A stretch of DNA of 64,000 nt from Copromyces sp. CBS 386.78 (taxonomy: Eukaryota; Ascomycota; Sordariomycetes; Sordariales; Sordariaceae): assembly GCA_030685235.1 (NCBI GenBank), contig MU839133.1:236656-300655 (forward strand), in the 5' to 3' direction. The position numbers and the translations under genes were made by a program. Shown here in pieces: positions 25,001 through 35,602 of this stretch. How positions within the stretch are numbered: position 1 is the first letter of the stretch; each line of letters starts with the position of its first letter. A model generated the notes under the pieces. The model was not told the origin of the DNA, did no database searches, and worked only from the letters and a program-made list of their open reading frames with translations.

Positions 25001-25450
25001 ATTGATGTTATTGTTATTGTTATTATTGTAGTCGATATTATCTACTATTAGACGTTCCAGTCTTTCCCGCAGGATTGTATTCTGATTAATAGCGCTTATA
25101 CTATATGTAGGTTAGTATTAAGTTCTACTTAGGTTGTTGGTTAGATAATTCTTACTTTCGTCGTCTTTGTTGTCGTCTTCGTCGTCGTTATTAGGTCTAG
25201 TGACTGGGTTTAATATGATTGTATTATTGTCGCTATTAAAGAGAGGACTAAAGCCGATACTTTGGGATCTGTGACTATATCGATTATTTTGTTATTGTTG
25301 TTGTTGATGATAATGGTGTTGTAGATTAACTATAGGGTTTACTCGTGAGGTGGGCACGTTGCAACTGCTATATCCGACCCGAAAAGATTTCTTATCGAGC
25401 GTTGGGGGTGCTTGTCTCGGTATATTTTTGGGCATACGAGCGACTGGCAT
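22045..25450 (-). pseudogene. T1 transposase-like pseudogene
   Basis: It starts at ATG 25450 (MPVARMPKN). About 416 codons are in frame down to 24202, and the open block 24202-23969 continues that frame. The block at 22326-22045 is in another frame, so at least one intron or frameshift lies between. The N-terminal part has Asp/Glu-rich and Asn runs and a polyGln tract (24428-24450). A conserved-looking core follows: VDNPTELHHTLYW, then a segment around KNYSKNYIDYAREIIL, then IGCLIPLDQGIIIEIHRKP and KFCRFYFIRLDY further down. This layout recalls large fungal DNA-transposase proteins with a Cys-rich 'FC' site, but I cannot assign the catalytic residues. Stops are mainly Gln-type RIP changes. 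The likely role is mobilising T1. Confidence 0.6.
24428..24450 (-). repeat. CAA microsatellite (polyGln) in T1 transposase
   Basis: Eight near-perfect TTG triplets on plus read as consecutive CAA on minus. It is a pure CpA target that has largely escaped RIP, unlike the CAG tract of gene beta. Confidence 0.85.
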
Positions 25451-26509
25451 ATTGATCTGCTCGTCTAGAGAGTAATAAAGGTTGGATAATGAGCGAGATG
25501 AGGTGTAGTGTAAGGGAGAGAGTTGGTTAAAGGAGAAAGATTTCTGGATAAGTTAGAGTCAGAGTTAGAGGTGCCCAACAATCGTGCTACCCGTACTAGA
25601 TGGTTCTATATATAACTTACTACTATTTGAGACAAGACTATTTATCCTATTTACAAATACTTAGCAAATACTCCAATAAGCGATGGAGTTGCTTGGTCAC
25701 GCGTTAAATGCGCGATTCCATTTGTAGGTACGAAGTAAATACGGTCGGGAAAATTAATATTATCTCATTGTCTCACTATCTCACTATCTCACTGTTTCAC
25801 TATTTTACTGTCTTATATACTTCTATTATATAAGCGAAGGTTATATAGGCGGGAGTTATACAAATAAATAAGCGTTCTTAAATATTTAATATTTATTATT
25901 TATTATTATTTATCTGCCTTTATTTTGGTGTAAAGGGGCAGTCGTAATATAATTGGTTGTACGTTTACTACTTCCCTACTATACTTGCTAAGCCGCTTTC
26001 ACTCCGCGTTTAGAAGGACCTTTGCCCTATATAGTACCAGCTATAATAGTCCTACAAAAACTTTTAATAATAGCCCCTCCGTTAAGTAAACGCGCTTAAT
26101 ATTAATAATATTATCACTATTTATTACGACGTATTAGCACCCCGCTATTTCATCTCATTTTTTATAATGAGTGCTATTTACCGGTATAGCGGCGGGTACT
26201 ATAGAAGGCTATAGAAACTAGTAGCCCTGCCCCGCGTTTAATAAGATCTATCTTAAACCGCCAAAACTTTTTCCTTCCCTCTCTCCTACTCCTCTTCTTC
26301 TTAAAATTACCCAACTACGTAAATAGGCAATTAATCGATTCAATATTAATTCCCCTTTATCGCAATACTACAACTTTAATAACTACTATAAGAATATTAA
26401 GCGCAAGCTATTTAAGAGTATCGTAATAGTGTCTCAGGTTGTAGTCACTATAAGTCTCCTCATTGTATACTTGTAGCACAATAAACAATTACTAATACCT
26501 TATTAGACC
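25451..26509. promoter_or_regulatory. Divergent intergenic spacer between T1 transposase and gene alpha
   Basis: About 1.06 kb between the 5' ends of two divergently oriented pseudogenes, so a shared promoter region is plausible (inference). It includes a short tandem array of TCTCACTATC-like units at 25764-25815. No core promoter element can be assigned with confidence. Confidence 0.4.
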
Positions 26510-27604
26510 ATAGGTCCTAAAGGATAATGCACTGGCAGTCGCGCTGGCGGTCGAGGTATTGGTCGAGGCATAAGCAATAAGGCCTCGAATATTCATAATA
26601 TTTTCACCCGCGACAACGACGACGAAGAGGGTAGCCAGCCAGAGAAATCTTCTAATAAAGAAGCAGGCGAAGAATTAGAGGAAGGCGATAGTGACCGTGA
26701 TGACGATCGTCCGGTGCCGCCACAGCCTACTCAAAGGCCTGCTCAAAGGCCTGCCAATGTCAACCCGGCCCAGCCGCAGCGTGCAGTTACTGGCCATCTG
26801 CAGGTCCTATCCAATAATCCTCAAGTAAATTATTACCGCTATATATCTATCTTTTTAAATAATTAATAAATATTTCTTTATTAGCGCTATGCTTCTACCC
26901 CCTACGCACCTCGTATAACGGTCAAGAAAAGGCTTGCACCCTATGCCTTATCCAATACGACGCTATCAACAGATCCCCTGCAAAGGGATACCTAGAATAT
27001 AGTCAATCGTTAAAGTCTGCCTATTAATATAATATTAAACGGCCGTTACTATTAACTACCCCAGTACAATATTAGTAGTATTCAACGCCCGGATATTATT
27101 AACCCGCCTAGTATATTTAGTATTAGCGGTACCCAAATACTATAGTAAACTATACCCCCGGGCTTCGTTCGTAACTAAGTCCCCTTTTAAACCTCTTAAT
27201 AATTATTCCCTCGGTAATTACCCTAATAAAGCCCTTAAGGATAGCAATTCCCCTAATAATAATAAATCCGCAATAGGAGTAGCGGATAAAAGGATAGGAA
27301 CGAATATATTCGAAACGATATAAATATGCTTTTAATAGAGATGCTTTACAATACCCAAAGGGATGCGATTTTTTAATAGGCCAACTAGCAAATTGTAGTT
27401 CGTTAAAGTATGAATAGACTTCCAGCTATTGTTTAATCCTTCCAAGTAATATCCGGTTGTAGATCTAGTAGTTATAGATTATCTACGATTGTTAATACTG
27501 CCCTCCCCGTTACATCTGCTTCCGGCCAGGGATCTATTTTAGGAACTGAGCCTAGCGATGCCATTAATGGGAATCCGGTTCCTCAGAAAACAGTTTTTTC
27601 ATGA
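26510..27604 (+). pseudogene. T1 gene alpha: Gln/Pro-rich protein, one intron, start codon lost
   Basis: Exon 1 runs 26510-26824 (105 codons) and exon 2 26885-27604 (240 codons, TGA stop), separated by a 60-bp GT...AG intron (26825-26884). Frame is kept throughout. The start reads ATA, consistent with ATG hit by RIP, and the sixth codon is TAA for presumed CAA. The N-terminus is Gly/Arg-rich (GSRAGGRGIGRGI). It is followed by an acidic stretch (DNDDEEGSQPEKSSNKEAG) and a Pro/Gln region. The middle is saturated with stops at presumed Gln codons, implying a very Gln-rich original. A short amphipathic segment near 27310-27400 and a Ser-rich C-terminus follow. No known domain is recognised. It sits between the transposase and gene beta, so an accessory role in T1 is the natural guess. 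Confidence 0.65.
26825..26884 (+). other. Intron of gene alpha
   Basis: 60 bp, begins GTAAAT and ends TTTATTAG. Removing it keeps the reading frame between the Pro/Gln-rich exon 1 and exon 2. The size is typical of filamentous-fungal introns. Confidence 0.6.
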
Positions 27605-27621
27605 TAACCGTGACCGTACGG

Positions 27622-28490
27622 TGATATCCGTTCAGCTCAGAGTAACGGTTCTCAGCAAAATAACCGTACACCTTACAATAACCGTTCCAAGGCTCTGATT
27701 GGCTGGAGGAAAATTGGGGCGCCATGTGCGATGGGCGGGAGCTAAAAGAGTTGAAGAAACTCCCCTTTTGGGAAGGGGCGATGAAAGAAAGATGGTTAGA
27801 AGGTACAATGAGAGAAAGAGAAAGCAGGAGAGAAAGAAGGAGAGAAAGAAGGAGAGAAAGAAGGAGAGAAAAAAGGATGACGTCAACCAAGGTTGGGATC
27901 CTTTAAAATGCCAAAGTCCCATCAACTCCCCAACTCTCCCAACTTTATCTTTTGATCACCATCATCACCATCATCACCATCATCACCATCATCATCATCA
28001 TCATCATCATCAGATAAGTACGATTGCATCCTCATTTTTCGTTTACTAACTTCTATAGTGACGACGACGACGACGACGATAACAACGATGATGACGATAG
28101 TGGTGGTTTGACTTGGGTGGACGACGAAGATTGGATGACGAAGACTTAGGAAGGTGATAGTTTGAAAGGGAAGTGACGAAGACTTGGGAAGGTGATGGTT
28201 TGAAAGGGAAGTGACGAAGACTTGGGAAGGTGATGGTTTGAAAGGGAAGTGACGAAGACTTAGGAAGGTGATGGTTTGAAAGGGAAGTGACGAGCTAGAT
28301 ATTGGGAGTACCGAGGGCTTGGTTACCTTACCCTTAGAAATGAGATGATTTCGTAGTATAGAAAAAGGCAAGAGCACCCATTCCCAAACCAAACCAACCA
28401 ATCAGAGGCTAGGGATCCGCTTAGAACGGTTATTCTGAGGTGTACGGTTATTTTGAAAAGAACCGTTACTCTAAGCTGAACGGTTATTCT
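27622..28490. repeat. Inverted-repeat-bounded segment with AACCGTT motifs and microsatellites
   Basis: Left arm 27622-27706 and right arm 28395-28490 are imperfect inverted copies sharing CCGTTCAG, AGTAACGGTTCT, AAATAACCGTACACC, AATAACCGTTC and CTCTGATTGG. The interior is un-RIPed low-complexity DNA: a GAGAGAAAGAAG array (27805-27875), CATCAC/CATCAT triplets (27957-28012), GACGAC triplets (28062-28085) and a 38-bp tandem repeat. Several long frames cross it (Lys/Arg-rich, His-rich, Asp-rich) but all follow the repeats. It could be a small foldback/MITE element inside T1 or an inverted regulatory region ahead of gene beta. No target duplication was found. Confidence 0.65.
28137..28288 (+). repeat. 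38-bp tandem repeat, four copies
   Basis: Units begin GACGAAGACTTGGGAAGG and end AAAGGGAAGT, and differ by single G/A changes. Copies are directly abutting with no spacers, so this is a minisatellite, not a CRISPR array. Confidence 0.9.
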
Positions 28491-28562
28491 GGAATGAGGT
28501 GTTTGCTTACAACGAACCGCACCACGCTTGTACCGTTACCTGCACCCCCAGATTAACAAGTA

Positions 28563-30725
28563 ATGGCACAGTCAGGCTTCAATTTCGAGTCGAACTTCCA
28601 GCAGCAGGTTGATACCTCCGGTCAGGGCAGCTCTCGTCAGGGCAACTCTGGTCATGGCGATGGCACTCCTGGCAACTCTCGTCATGGCAATACCTCCAGT
28701 CATTCAGGTCGTAGTGACTTATCCGGTCAGGGCAACTATGGTCGTGGCGATGGCACTCCTGGCAACTCTCGTCATGGCAATACCTCCAGTCATTCAGGTC
28801 GTGGTGACTTTTCCGGTCAAGGCAACTCTCGTCATAGCAACACTAGCCGTAGCAACTCTAGTAGTTATAGCGATGACGAGCCTAGCTATCAATATTCGCA
28901 TGGTTTTCAACCATTCCAGCAACCATTCCAGCAACCATTCCAGCAACCCTTCCAGCAACCCTTCCAACAGGGTTCATATATTCCCCAAGGCCAATAGTTC
29001 CAGGATCAACATAATCAATAGTTCCAATAGTTCCAAGATCAACATGGTCAATAGATTCAAGGCCCTCCTCAAGGCCCTCCTAGTTTCCAACCTCAATTCC
29101 AAGGCCCTCCTAGTTTCCAACCTCAATTCCAAGGACCTCAAAACACCAGCACACAGCAAGGCTACTAAAAGTAAAAGACCCTAAGAAGTCGTAGCGGCCG
29201 GGGCCGGGGCCGTAGAAGTAGTAGCCGCAATAATCGAGGTTCTAATTTACGGAGGTAAAGGGAATAAGAGGACTTCGACTTTAACGAGGAACAACTAGAA
29301 AATACGTACTATAACCACTTTTACAAACCCAATCGTAAAGTTCTATATTCGTTATAAAAGACTAGCGGACTTAGTAGAATAGCTTTTAACCCCGTTAACG
29401 AAAACGAAGACCTCGACATTATAAAATTAGTACCCAAAATAGAAATGCCCGAAATTATTAATTACATTCTTAAAAAAATAAAATATAATCTTTTCGTATA
29501 CTATTCTAATTAATTCGCAAACTAGGTTATAAAGAACTCTATACTAGGCATCGATATTCGTAAAATACAATTCCGGAACCTTCGTACCTATATAAAAAGT
29601 ACCTATAAAATTTAAAAGTCCTACTTTATTTAAAGAAAGTTCTACCGTTTTTTCGTTATTATAATAAAAGACTATCCAGAGCTTATAAAATTCGACTTCG
29701 AAGATAAAGAGGACTAAACCACTTTTATAATTATAATTGAACCTTATATCAACTCAGTGTTTTTCGAACAGGTTTTTTCCTATATTACACCCTATATTAA
29801 TTACTAAGCTACTTTTGTCGATAGGGAGGATATTCAATTCTTCTTCTTCAAAAGTATAGTTTTTGAACTTAATATTATAATTTGCCGGGTAATTTAGTCG
29901 GAGGCTAAGTTTAATATTGGCCGCTTTAAAATGTAAGCGAAAAAGAAAGATAAGAATTTATACGAAGAAACTTTAAAAATATACAATACCCTTATATTCT
30001 ATTTATTATTTAAGGATATTAAGAGGGAGGATTTTATCAATATACTACCCGAATTCGTAATTAACTAGTAAGCCCGCTAGAATATCGTTGACGAGGAAAT
30101 ACTAGAAAGATCTATTATTAGCAAGCCCCCCTACCGTAAGCGTAAGAGATAGTTATACCCCTATATAAATATATGGCGCCCAATGCCCTCTTTCTAGTAG
30201 TAGTAATAGTAGTAGGCTAGTCCTAATATTAGCCTTCGCCGTATTTCCGGTCCTAGATCTACAAACGATAGCCCGCGTTATTGCGGCAATCTATACGATC
30301 GTCCCTATAGCGGTGATCGTCCCTATGGCGGTGAACGGCCCTATAGCAGTGGTGAACGGCCCTATTGCGGTCCTCGTAATAATTCTAACTATCAAAATAC
30401 TTCCGGTAGAAGCTATCTATTTACGCCTACGCCCGCCCACCAGCTCATACCTTAATAATAGCGCCCTATTAGATAGAGTTAATATAACGAAGGCCAAAAC
30501 GATAATAATCTACCTAACCGTCGCCGCCGTAGCCGTAATTACCGTATATAGTCTCTGGCCGATATTCCTAAAACCCGCTATAAGCGTGGTAGCGATCGCA
30601 TTAATAATATTACTATTACGCCCCAGATTCCGAAGTGTAACCGCAAAGCCTTTACTGCCTCTTCGGATATGCTAGAGTCGGCTACTATGACTCTTAAATA
30701 GAGTATGGGATCCTTGCGTCTTTAA
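28563..30725 (+). pseudogene. T1 gene beta: Gln/Gly/Ser-rich and RG-rich protein, RIP-inactivated
   Basis: One frame of 721 codons from ATG 28563 to TAA 30723, without frameshift. The N-terminal 144 codons are intact and low-complexity, with two copies of a 30-residue repeat (GDGTPGNSRHGNTSSHSGR...) and five QPFQ units. RIP stops at Gln codons follow. An RG/Arg-Ser segment (SGRGRGRRSSSR, about 29190-29230) precedes a 300-residue mixed-charge helical-looking domain (29260-30160) that I do not recognise. The C-terminal part has RPYSGDRPYGGERPY repeats. A presumed polyGln tract has become seven consecutive stops (30195-30215). The layout suggests a nucleic-acid-binding, phase-separation-prone accessory protein; this is inference. 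Gene alpha lies just upstream and could once have been part of the same gene. Confidence 0.65.
28653..28832 (+). repeat. 90-bp in-frame tandem repeat in gene beta
   Basis: Two nearly identical 90-bp units encode GDGTPGNSRHGNTSSHSGR followed by SDLSGQGNYGR or its GDFSGQGNSRH variant. Coordinates are approximate at the ends. Confidence 0.8.
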
Positions 30726-31330
30726 TTGTACGCTTGCGAATGCTTTTTACTTCGAGTCTTTAGCATCTATCCAATAACGTTTATTTGTTAATTTCTATTA
30801 TAATATCTATCTATACATACGCGGTTAATAATAGTATATTTAGTATTATAGTAATTAGAACTGTAGCGTTCAGTATTATAATAATTAGATTTTTAGCGTT
30901 CACCATTATTACAGCCTTCGAAATTGCAATGTTCAGTAACTGCCTAGCACCATTACAACAATATCGACGATTACAATATCCAGCGTTGCAATCAGCCTAG
31001 TATATAGATGCTCAAATCGGAGGAGCGATGTCGAAAATAAGACATCCCGTATCCTAACGAACTTATTGAATTGATACGATTATTATACTTTGTATCCCCT
31101 TTTCTTTATCTGTTATTGAGGCTATCGTTGTCGCTATCGCTATCGTTGTCGTCGTGTATCGCCGTATTTAATTGATTGACGTGATTGGTCGTAGCGCGAC
31201 GTGTGTCGCATTTTCCTAACAGGGGTGTCAGCGCATAACCAGGCTTGGCGACCGGAGCGCAATGTTTGGACTTGCCTTCCATATATCTAAACTTCCTTTG
31301 TCCCCGCTGCCTTCGCACTTTCCAGTTGCG
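30726..31330. other. T1 right arm, no gene called
   Basis: About 600 bp. It includes short imperfect repeats of AGTATTATAGTAATTAGA type around 30836-30900 and a TATCGTTGTCGC triplet-like stretch at 31124-31155. Small frames here look incidental. Confidence 0.5.
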
Positions 31331-31500
31331 CAACGGTTACGACTGCTTAATACGGTTCGCGAACCATATCTCTATATGCGAACCGTTGCTAGCGCGCGAA
31401 CTGTAATTGAAATGTGAACGGTATTCTATGCTTCGGCAAGAACGAACCGTTCGCGCATGGTAGCAAATGACATTTGCGGTTCAACAACCGTGTGGCAACC
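31331..31500. repeat. T1 right subterminal palindrome cluster
   Basis: Contains CGGTTCGCGAACC (31353-31365), GCGAACCGTTGC, GAACCGTTCGCGC and GGTTCAACAACCG. These are the same motif family as 19560-19670, in a mirror position relative to the right TIR, supporting T1 as one element. Confidence 0.75.
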
Positions 31501-31612
31501 GTACTGGGCCTTCTATATACCCCTTGCTAAGAAGGAGCAGTAGAGCAGTAATGCGTTATATCGTTACTGCGACCCGAATACTGCAAAAATCTTAACTGGT
31601 TAACTTCTTACA

Positions 31613-31630
31613 GCGGAAACGAACTGGCCT
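31613..31630 (-). repeat. T1 right terminal inverted repeat
   Basis: 18 bp ending CTGGCCT, perfect complement of the left end, followed by TAA (31631-31633). Confidence 0.92.
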
Positions 31631-31633
31631 TAA

Positions 31634-34600
31634 GTAAAGACTCGGTCGTAAATATCGTAATTCGAACTAAGTAATATAATAAGTATTTACCTTATCTTTT
31701 TTCTCCTTCTTATACCTATTATTAAAACGGTATATTTTAACAACGACCGTATCCGTATTTAATTTAATAATTAATAATGGACTAGCTACGGGTTATTACT
31801 GATAATTTTATTATAATTATTATTATTAGCGCCCTTCAAATTGCCGACTCCGAAAATTAAATAATTTATAATATTCTAATTAAAGTATTTATAAATTTTA
31901 ATGATAATTCTAATATTCGCGCTCTATTATATTATACTGTAGACTGTACCCTTACGCTCGCCTCAGTCCTAATATTCCGTAATATCGCCCTTGCCTACAA
32001 TTATTTTATTTATAACGACGTAATCGAAGCCCGTTTGTACGGTTAAAGAGTTATAGGGGACTTTACCGAATCCTACTAAGAAATTAATTGTTTAAATATT
32101 CGAAATACCGAATTTTAGTAAGGGATTAACGAACTTGAATAATCCTTTAATAATTTTAAGGCTAATACTTTTAAGTTTTTCTAAAAATAGAGAAATAGGT
32201 ACGCCGAAATTATTAATAAAGTCTGCGCTTAATCAAAATAAATTTAAAAAATCAAAGTACCTATTATAGTAATTATAAGCGTTAATAGTAATAGTTATAA
32301 GTTAGTATAATTACGTACGTATATTATTCTATTCAATAATAAAGAAGTTGCTTAGTTAGAAAAAGTGGAAAAGTATTGCTCTTAGCGTATAAAGGTTAAA
32401 TTATATTAAATTAACGAACTAATCTATTTCGCCTCTAATTTTAAATATTTCTTATATATTACTAAATACTTTAAAAACCCCCCTTTTATAACTATCGAAT
32501 CCTAACTAACTAATATTTTCGAATATTTAATTAATAATATTAAATAAAAAGAGAAGATTACTATAAACCTTTTTAAAGAATTCAATACTAAAGATAATAA
32601 TTCCGACCTTACCATTATTGTTCGCTGCGAATTAAAGAATTTAAAAATAATTAAAAATATATATTAGACTATTTTTAAGGACCGTTTTACTATGTTTATT
32701 GACTAATATAATATACATAACGCTATAAAAATATATTTCCTTCGTAATAAAATTATTAAAACCGTCTATAATATTATCGCTTACTAATACCCGCTTCCTA
32801 CTAATAATATTTATAGTAAATAATTCTAAATAATCTACTCCTTAGCCCAAAATTATAAGGATAACGTCTACCGTAAAAAGCTCGCCAACCCGTTCTATAA
32901 ACCGCCCTCCTCGAATAATTATAATACTACTTCGTCTTCGGAATAACCTATTAATTAAAGCGGTAATACTATAGACTTTAGTTCTATATCTACTACTAAT
33001 ATTATTATATGTAGTATAATTTTTTAAAAAATCTTCGAATATCGTAAAAAATTAGCGTATATACCTAATACGGTTGTAAGAACTATTTTTCAACCGCGTA
33101 CTGTAGCCGTATTAATTTTAATAAAAACCCCCCTACTTCTACCCGCAATAGCGGTTACAATAGTCATAATAGGGGTAATAATAAAAGTAGCGGTAAAAGA
33201 GGCGGTAATAATAATTCCACTCCTTAATAAGGTTAGTACGGTTATGACTAATATAATTACGGCTAATAGGGCTATAGCTAATAGTATTAAATTAATACTA
33301 TAAACGCCTAAGCGGTTGATAATAATAATGTGGTAGTGCTATAATATTAATAAACCCTAGTCTCTACGTACGTCCCCGGTTTCGTCGGCCCTATTTAAAG
33401 TAACGAAATTAATTATATTAATCAGTAGGGAAAGATATAATTTCTAGATTAAATCGTAATTAGAAGTAACTATTTATAAAATGAATATAGAAGGAAGAGG
33501 GTAATATCCTTATATAGCTAAATATAATTAAAATTTATAAATCTTTTATAAATAGCTATTATAAATACTTTAATTTATTAAATCTCTCTATCCAATTATC
33601 CGACGGATTATATAAAGTATATTACTTAAAATTAGTTGATAATAATTATACCGCCTTAAATTTTATGAATAAACGTTTTATTTATTGTTATTAATTCCTT
33701 TTTTATAAGCTTATAATATTTAAAATCTTATACTTCGCTAACGGAAGTCCCGCTAAAAGTAATATTACCTATTTTATTAAATTTACTATAGGGATAGGCC
33801 CCCATTCCGAAATTATTAATTTACTTATTTACAATTTAGCCGAAAATAACCCCGTAATTTTAAGCTATGTATAGTTAGTTCACTACTCGCTAAATATTTT
33901 ATAGCCTTACAATTCGCTCTAATTTACCGTAGCTTATAAAAAATGCAATTACTTCTTAAAGAGGATCTTTAATATTAAACGGGAAGCCCCTATAACTAGC
34001 CTAATTACCTAGCTCAATATAAAAAGCTCAGCCTTTAAAAAGGCTACTTATAAGGAGGTCTTAAATAAGGGCAAACCCGACGTTGAACTACGAATAAACA
34101 CTTTACGCCGTATTTCTATTTCCGCGATCGTAAAACGAACGGCCCGCCAACGGTTCAACCGTTTTTAAAACTGGGTTATTTACTATTTAAACCTTTATAA
34201 TTAGCAAAATACTAGCGGGCCCCGGCCAAACCATTATATTTAATACCGTCCCCTATAGCGTAATCCCCCCTCTTCTACTACGAATAATCCTAATACTTTA
34301 CCAAATAATTAGAAGATTCCGTATCGTTACTATAAACTACTAAATTCATATCCGTCGCCTCTATATTCTAATAAAACCTATTAACCCTAACAATATTAAA
34401 GACCTTTCCGCCGCCGCTTTTAATTAACTGGCAGAAAAGTACTAACTCTAGGTTATCTATACTATACGAACTAATATAGCCGAAAATATTAAACGCATAC
34501 TAGAGGAAAATAAGTTCGTAGAAGAATATAATATCCTAAACCCGTACGCCCTTAACGATTAATTCACCCTAGAAATAATTAAAGAAATCCTAATAAATAG

Positions 34601-35187
34601 AAAATAAAAATATAAAAAATTCTTCGGCAATAACTTCCACCGCTAAATCGATAATCTAGTAAATAAAAATAATATAACTACTTTAAAGGCTATTAAAGTC
34701 TTTAACTCCGTTAAAATTACCGGTACGGATAACGACTTTCCCTAATACGAAAAAACTATCGATTAATACTTTACTACTAATAATATCGCTTTACAAAAGA
34801 TCACTTTTAAAAACGTTATAAAATTTTATAAGAAAGTTAATAAATTACTTAAAATTGATACTCAAATTTAAATTAAACTCCTTCGCCAATATTAGCACTA
34901 TATAAACACTTTCCGACAAGAGGGGGCTAAAACCCTTCCTCCTTACCAGTCCTACAATTTTAAAATCGACCTCCGCCTAAGCGCTATACCTCCAACGGCT
35001 TACGAACGCCCTTTTAATCCCGACGAATTTAATATTATTAAAAAATAGATCGATAATATATTATAAAAAAATTTATCCAGCTATTATAATTAAAAATATC
35101 CGCCCCAATCCTTCTAATAAAGAAATTAGGCGGAGGAGTCTACGTTTATATAAACTACCACAAGATTAATATTATTACTTTTAAATT
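31634..35187 (+). mobile_element. Gypsy #1 interior: gag to start of RT, 3' truncated
   Basis: Collinear with the reverse complement of Gypsy #2 from the leader (about 58980) to within the reverse transcriptase (about 55440). Gag comes first. A CCHC-knuckle relic lies at about 33080-33150, followed by a Gly/Asn/Ser- and Gln/Gly-Tyr-rich stretch (33150-33310). The RT N-terminus follows at about 34960-35160, recognisable from the block around YERPFNPDEFNII. It stops at 35187, where the MITE begins. The rest of RT, RNase H, integrase, chromodomain and the 3' LTR are absent. Stops are mostly RIP-type, with some frame changes near the RT start. Confidence 0.85.
32050..33420 (+). pseudogene. Gypsy #1 gag pseudogene
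   Basis: The RIPed gag region is homologous to that of Gypsy #2. The knuckle region reads GCKNYFSTAYC where the partner copy reads YCGRKNYFSAVC, so C-x2-C-x4-H-x4-C is the likely ancestral form with His changed to Tyr. Downstream, Ser/Gly/Asn repeats and presumed Gln-Gly-Tyr repeats (now full of stops) form a low-complexity tail. Boundaries are approximate. Gag would have packaged the element RNA into virus-like particles. Confidence 0.65.
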
Positions 35188-35602
35188 GAGAAACTCTATT
35201 TGCACCGTAGCCAAACTCTATTTGCACCGTAGTCCAAAACGAAAATTCAAAGTTACTCTCCGAAAATGAGGGTCTATAGCGTCGAAGTAGGCTTAGAATT
35301 TTCGTGATTTTTTACTCTATCTAATAGATTTCAAGTTTACTCCTAAATATTACCCTAGCCCTTAAATATATTAAGAGTTTTAAAAAGCCAGAAATATACT
35401 TTGGAATTTCTTATATCTCTTAAAACAATTGGTAGGAGAGGCGGTAGGTAAGTTAGTAAGTGAATTATAATCGAGAAGAACTTAGGGAATCTGAAAATAC
35501 AATTCTTATTCTTAGAGCTTATTATTTGGCCAAGTTATACCTTATTAAAGTTTTGGACTACGGTGCAAATAGAGTTTAGCTACGGTGCAAATAGAGTTTC
35601 TC
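35188..35602. mobile_element. MITE 1 with doubled-motif terminal inverted repeats
   Basis: A 415-bp non-coding element with 53-bp TIRs (35188-35240, 35550-35602; one mismatch). Each TIR holds two direct copies of AAACTCTATTTGCACCGTAG, 22 bp apart. The element is largely un-RIPed. It sits exactly at the junction between truncated Gypsy #1 and LINE H, so no target duplication can be verified. Confidence 0.88.

Larger units (their letters stand above)
18889..31630. mobile_element. T1: 12.7-kb DNA transposon with three pseudogenes
   Basis: The boundaries are an 18-bp perfect inverted repeat, AGGCCAGTTCGTTTCCGC (18889-18906 and the complement at 31613-31630), flanked by the 3-bp direct repeat TAA (18886-18888, 31631-31633). 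Deleting it restores the Gypsy leader. GGTTCGCGAACC palindromes sit within about 0.8 kb inside the left end and 0.3 kb inside the right end. The interior has a transposase-like pseudogene on minus and pseudogenes alpha and beta on plus, diverging from a shared 1-kb spacer. The arms are un-RIPed and the gene bodies partly RIPed. The superfamily is uncertain. The tpase resembles large fungal Plavaka/CMC- or KDZ-like proteins as I remember them, and a TAA duplication would also suit PIF/Harbinger. Confidence 0.85.

Noticed and set aside
27699..28049. His-rich and Lys/Arg-rich open frames
   Set aside because: They follow GAGAGAAAGAAG and CATCAC microsatellites and are open in several frames on both strands, with no domain.
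28137..28288. Possible CRISPR-like repeat
   Set aside because: The 38-bp units abut directly without spacers and the genome is fungal; it is a minisatellite.
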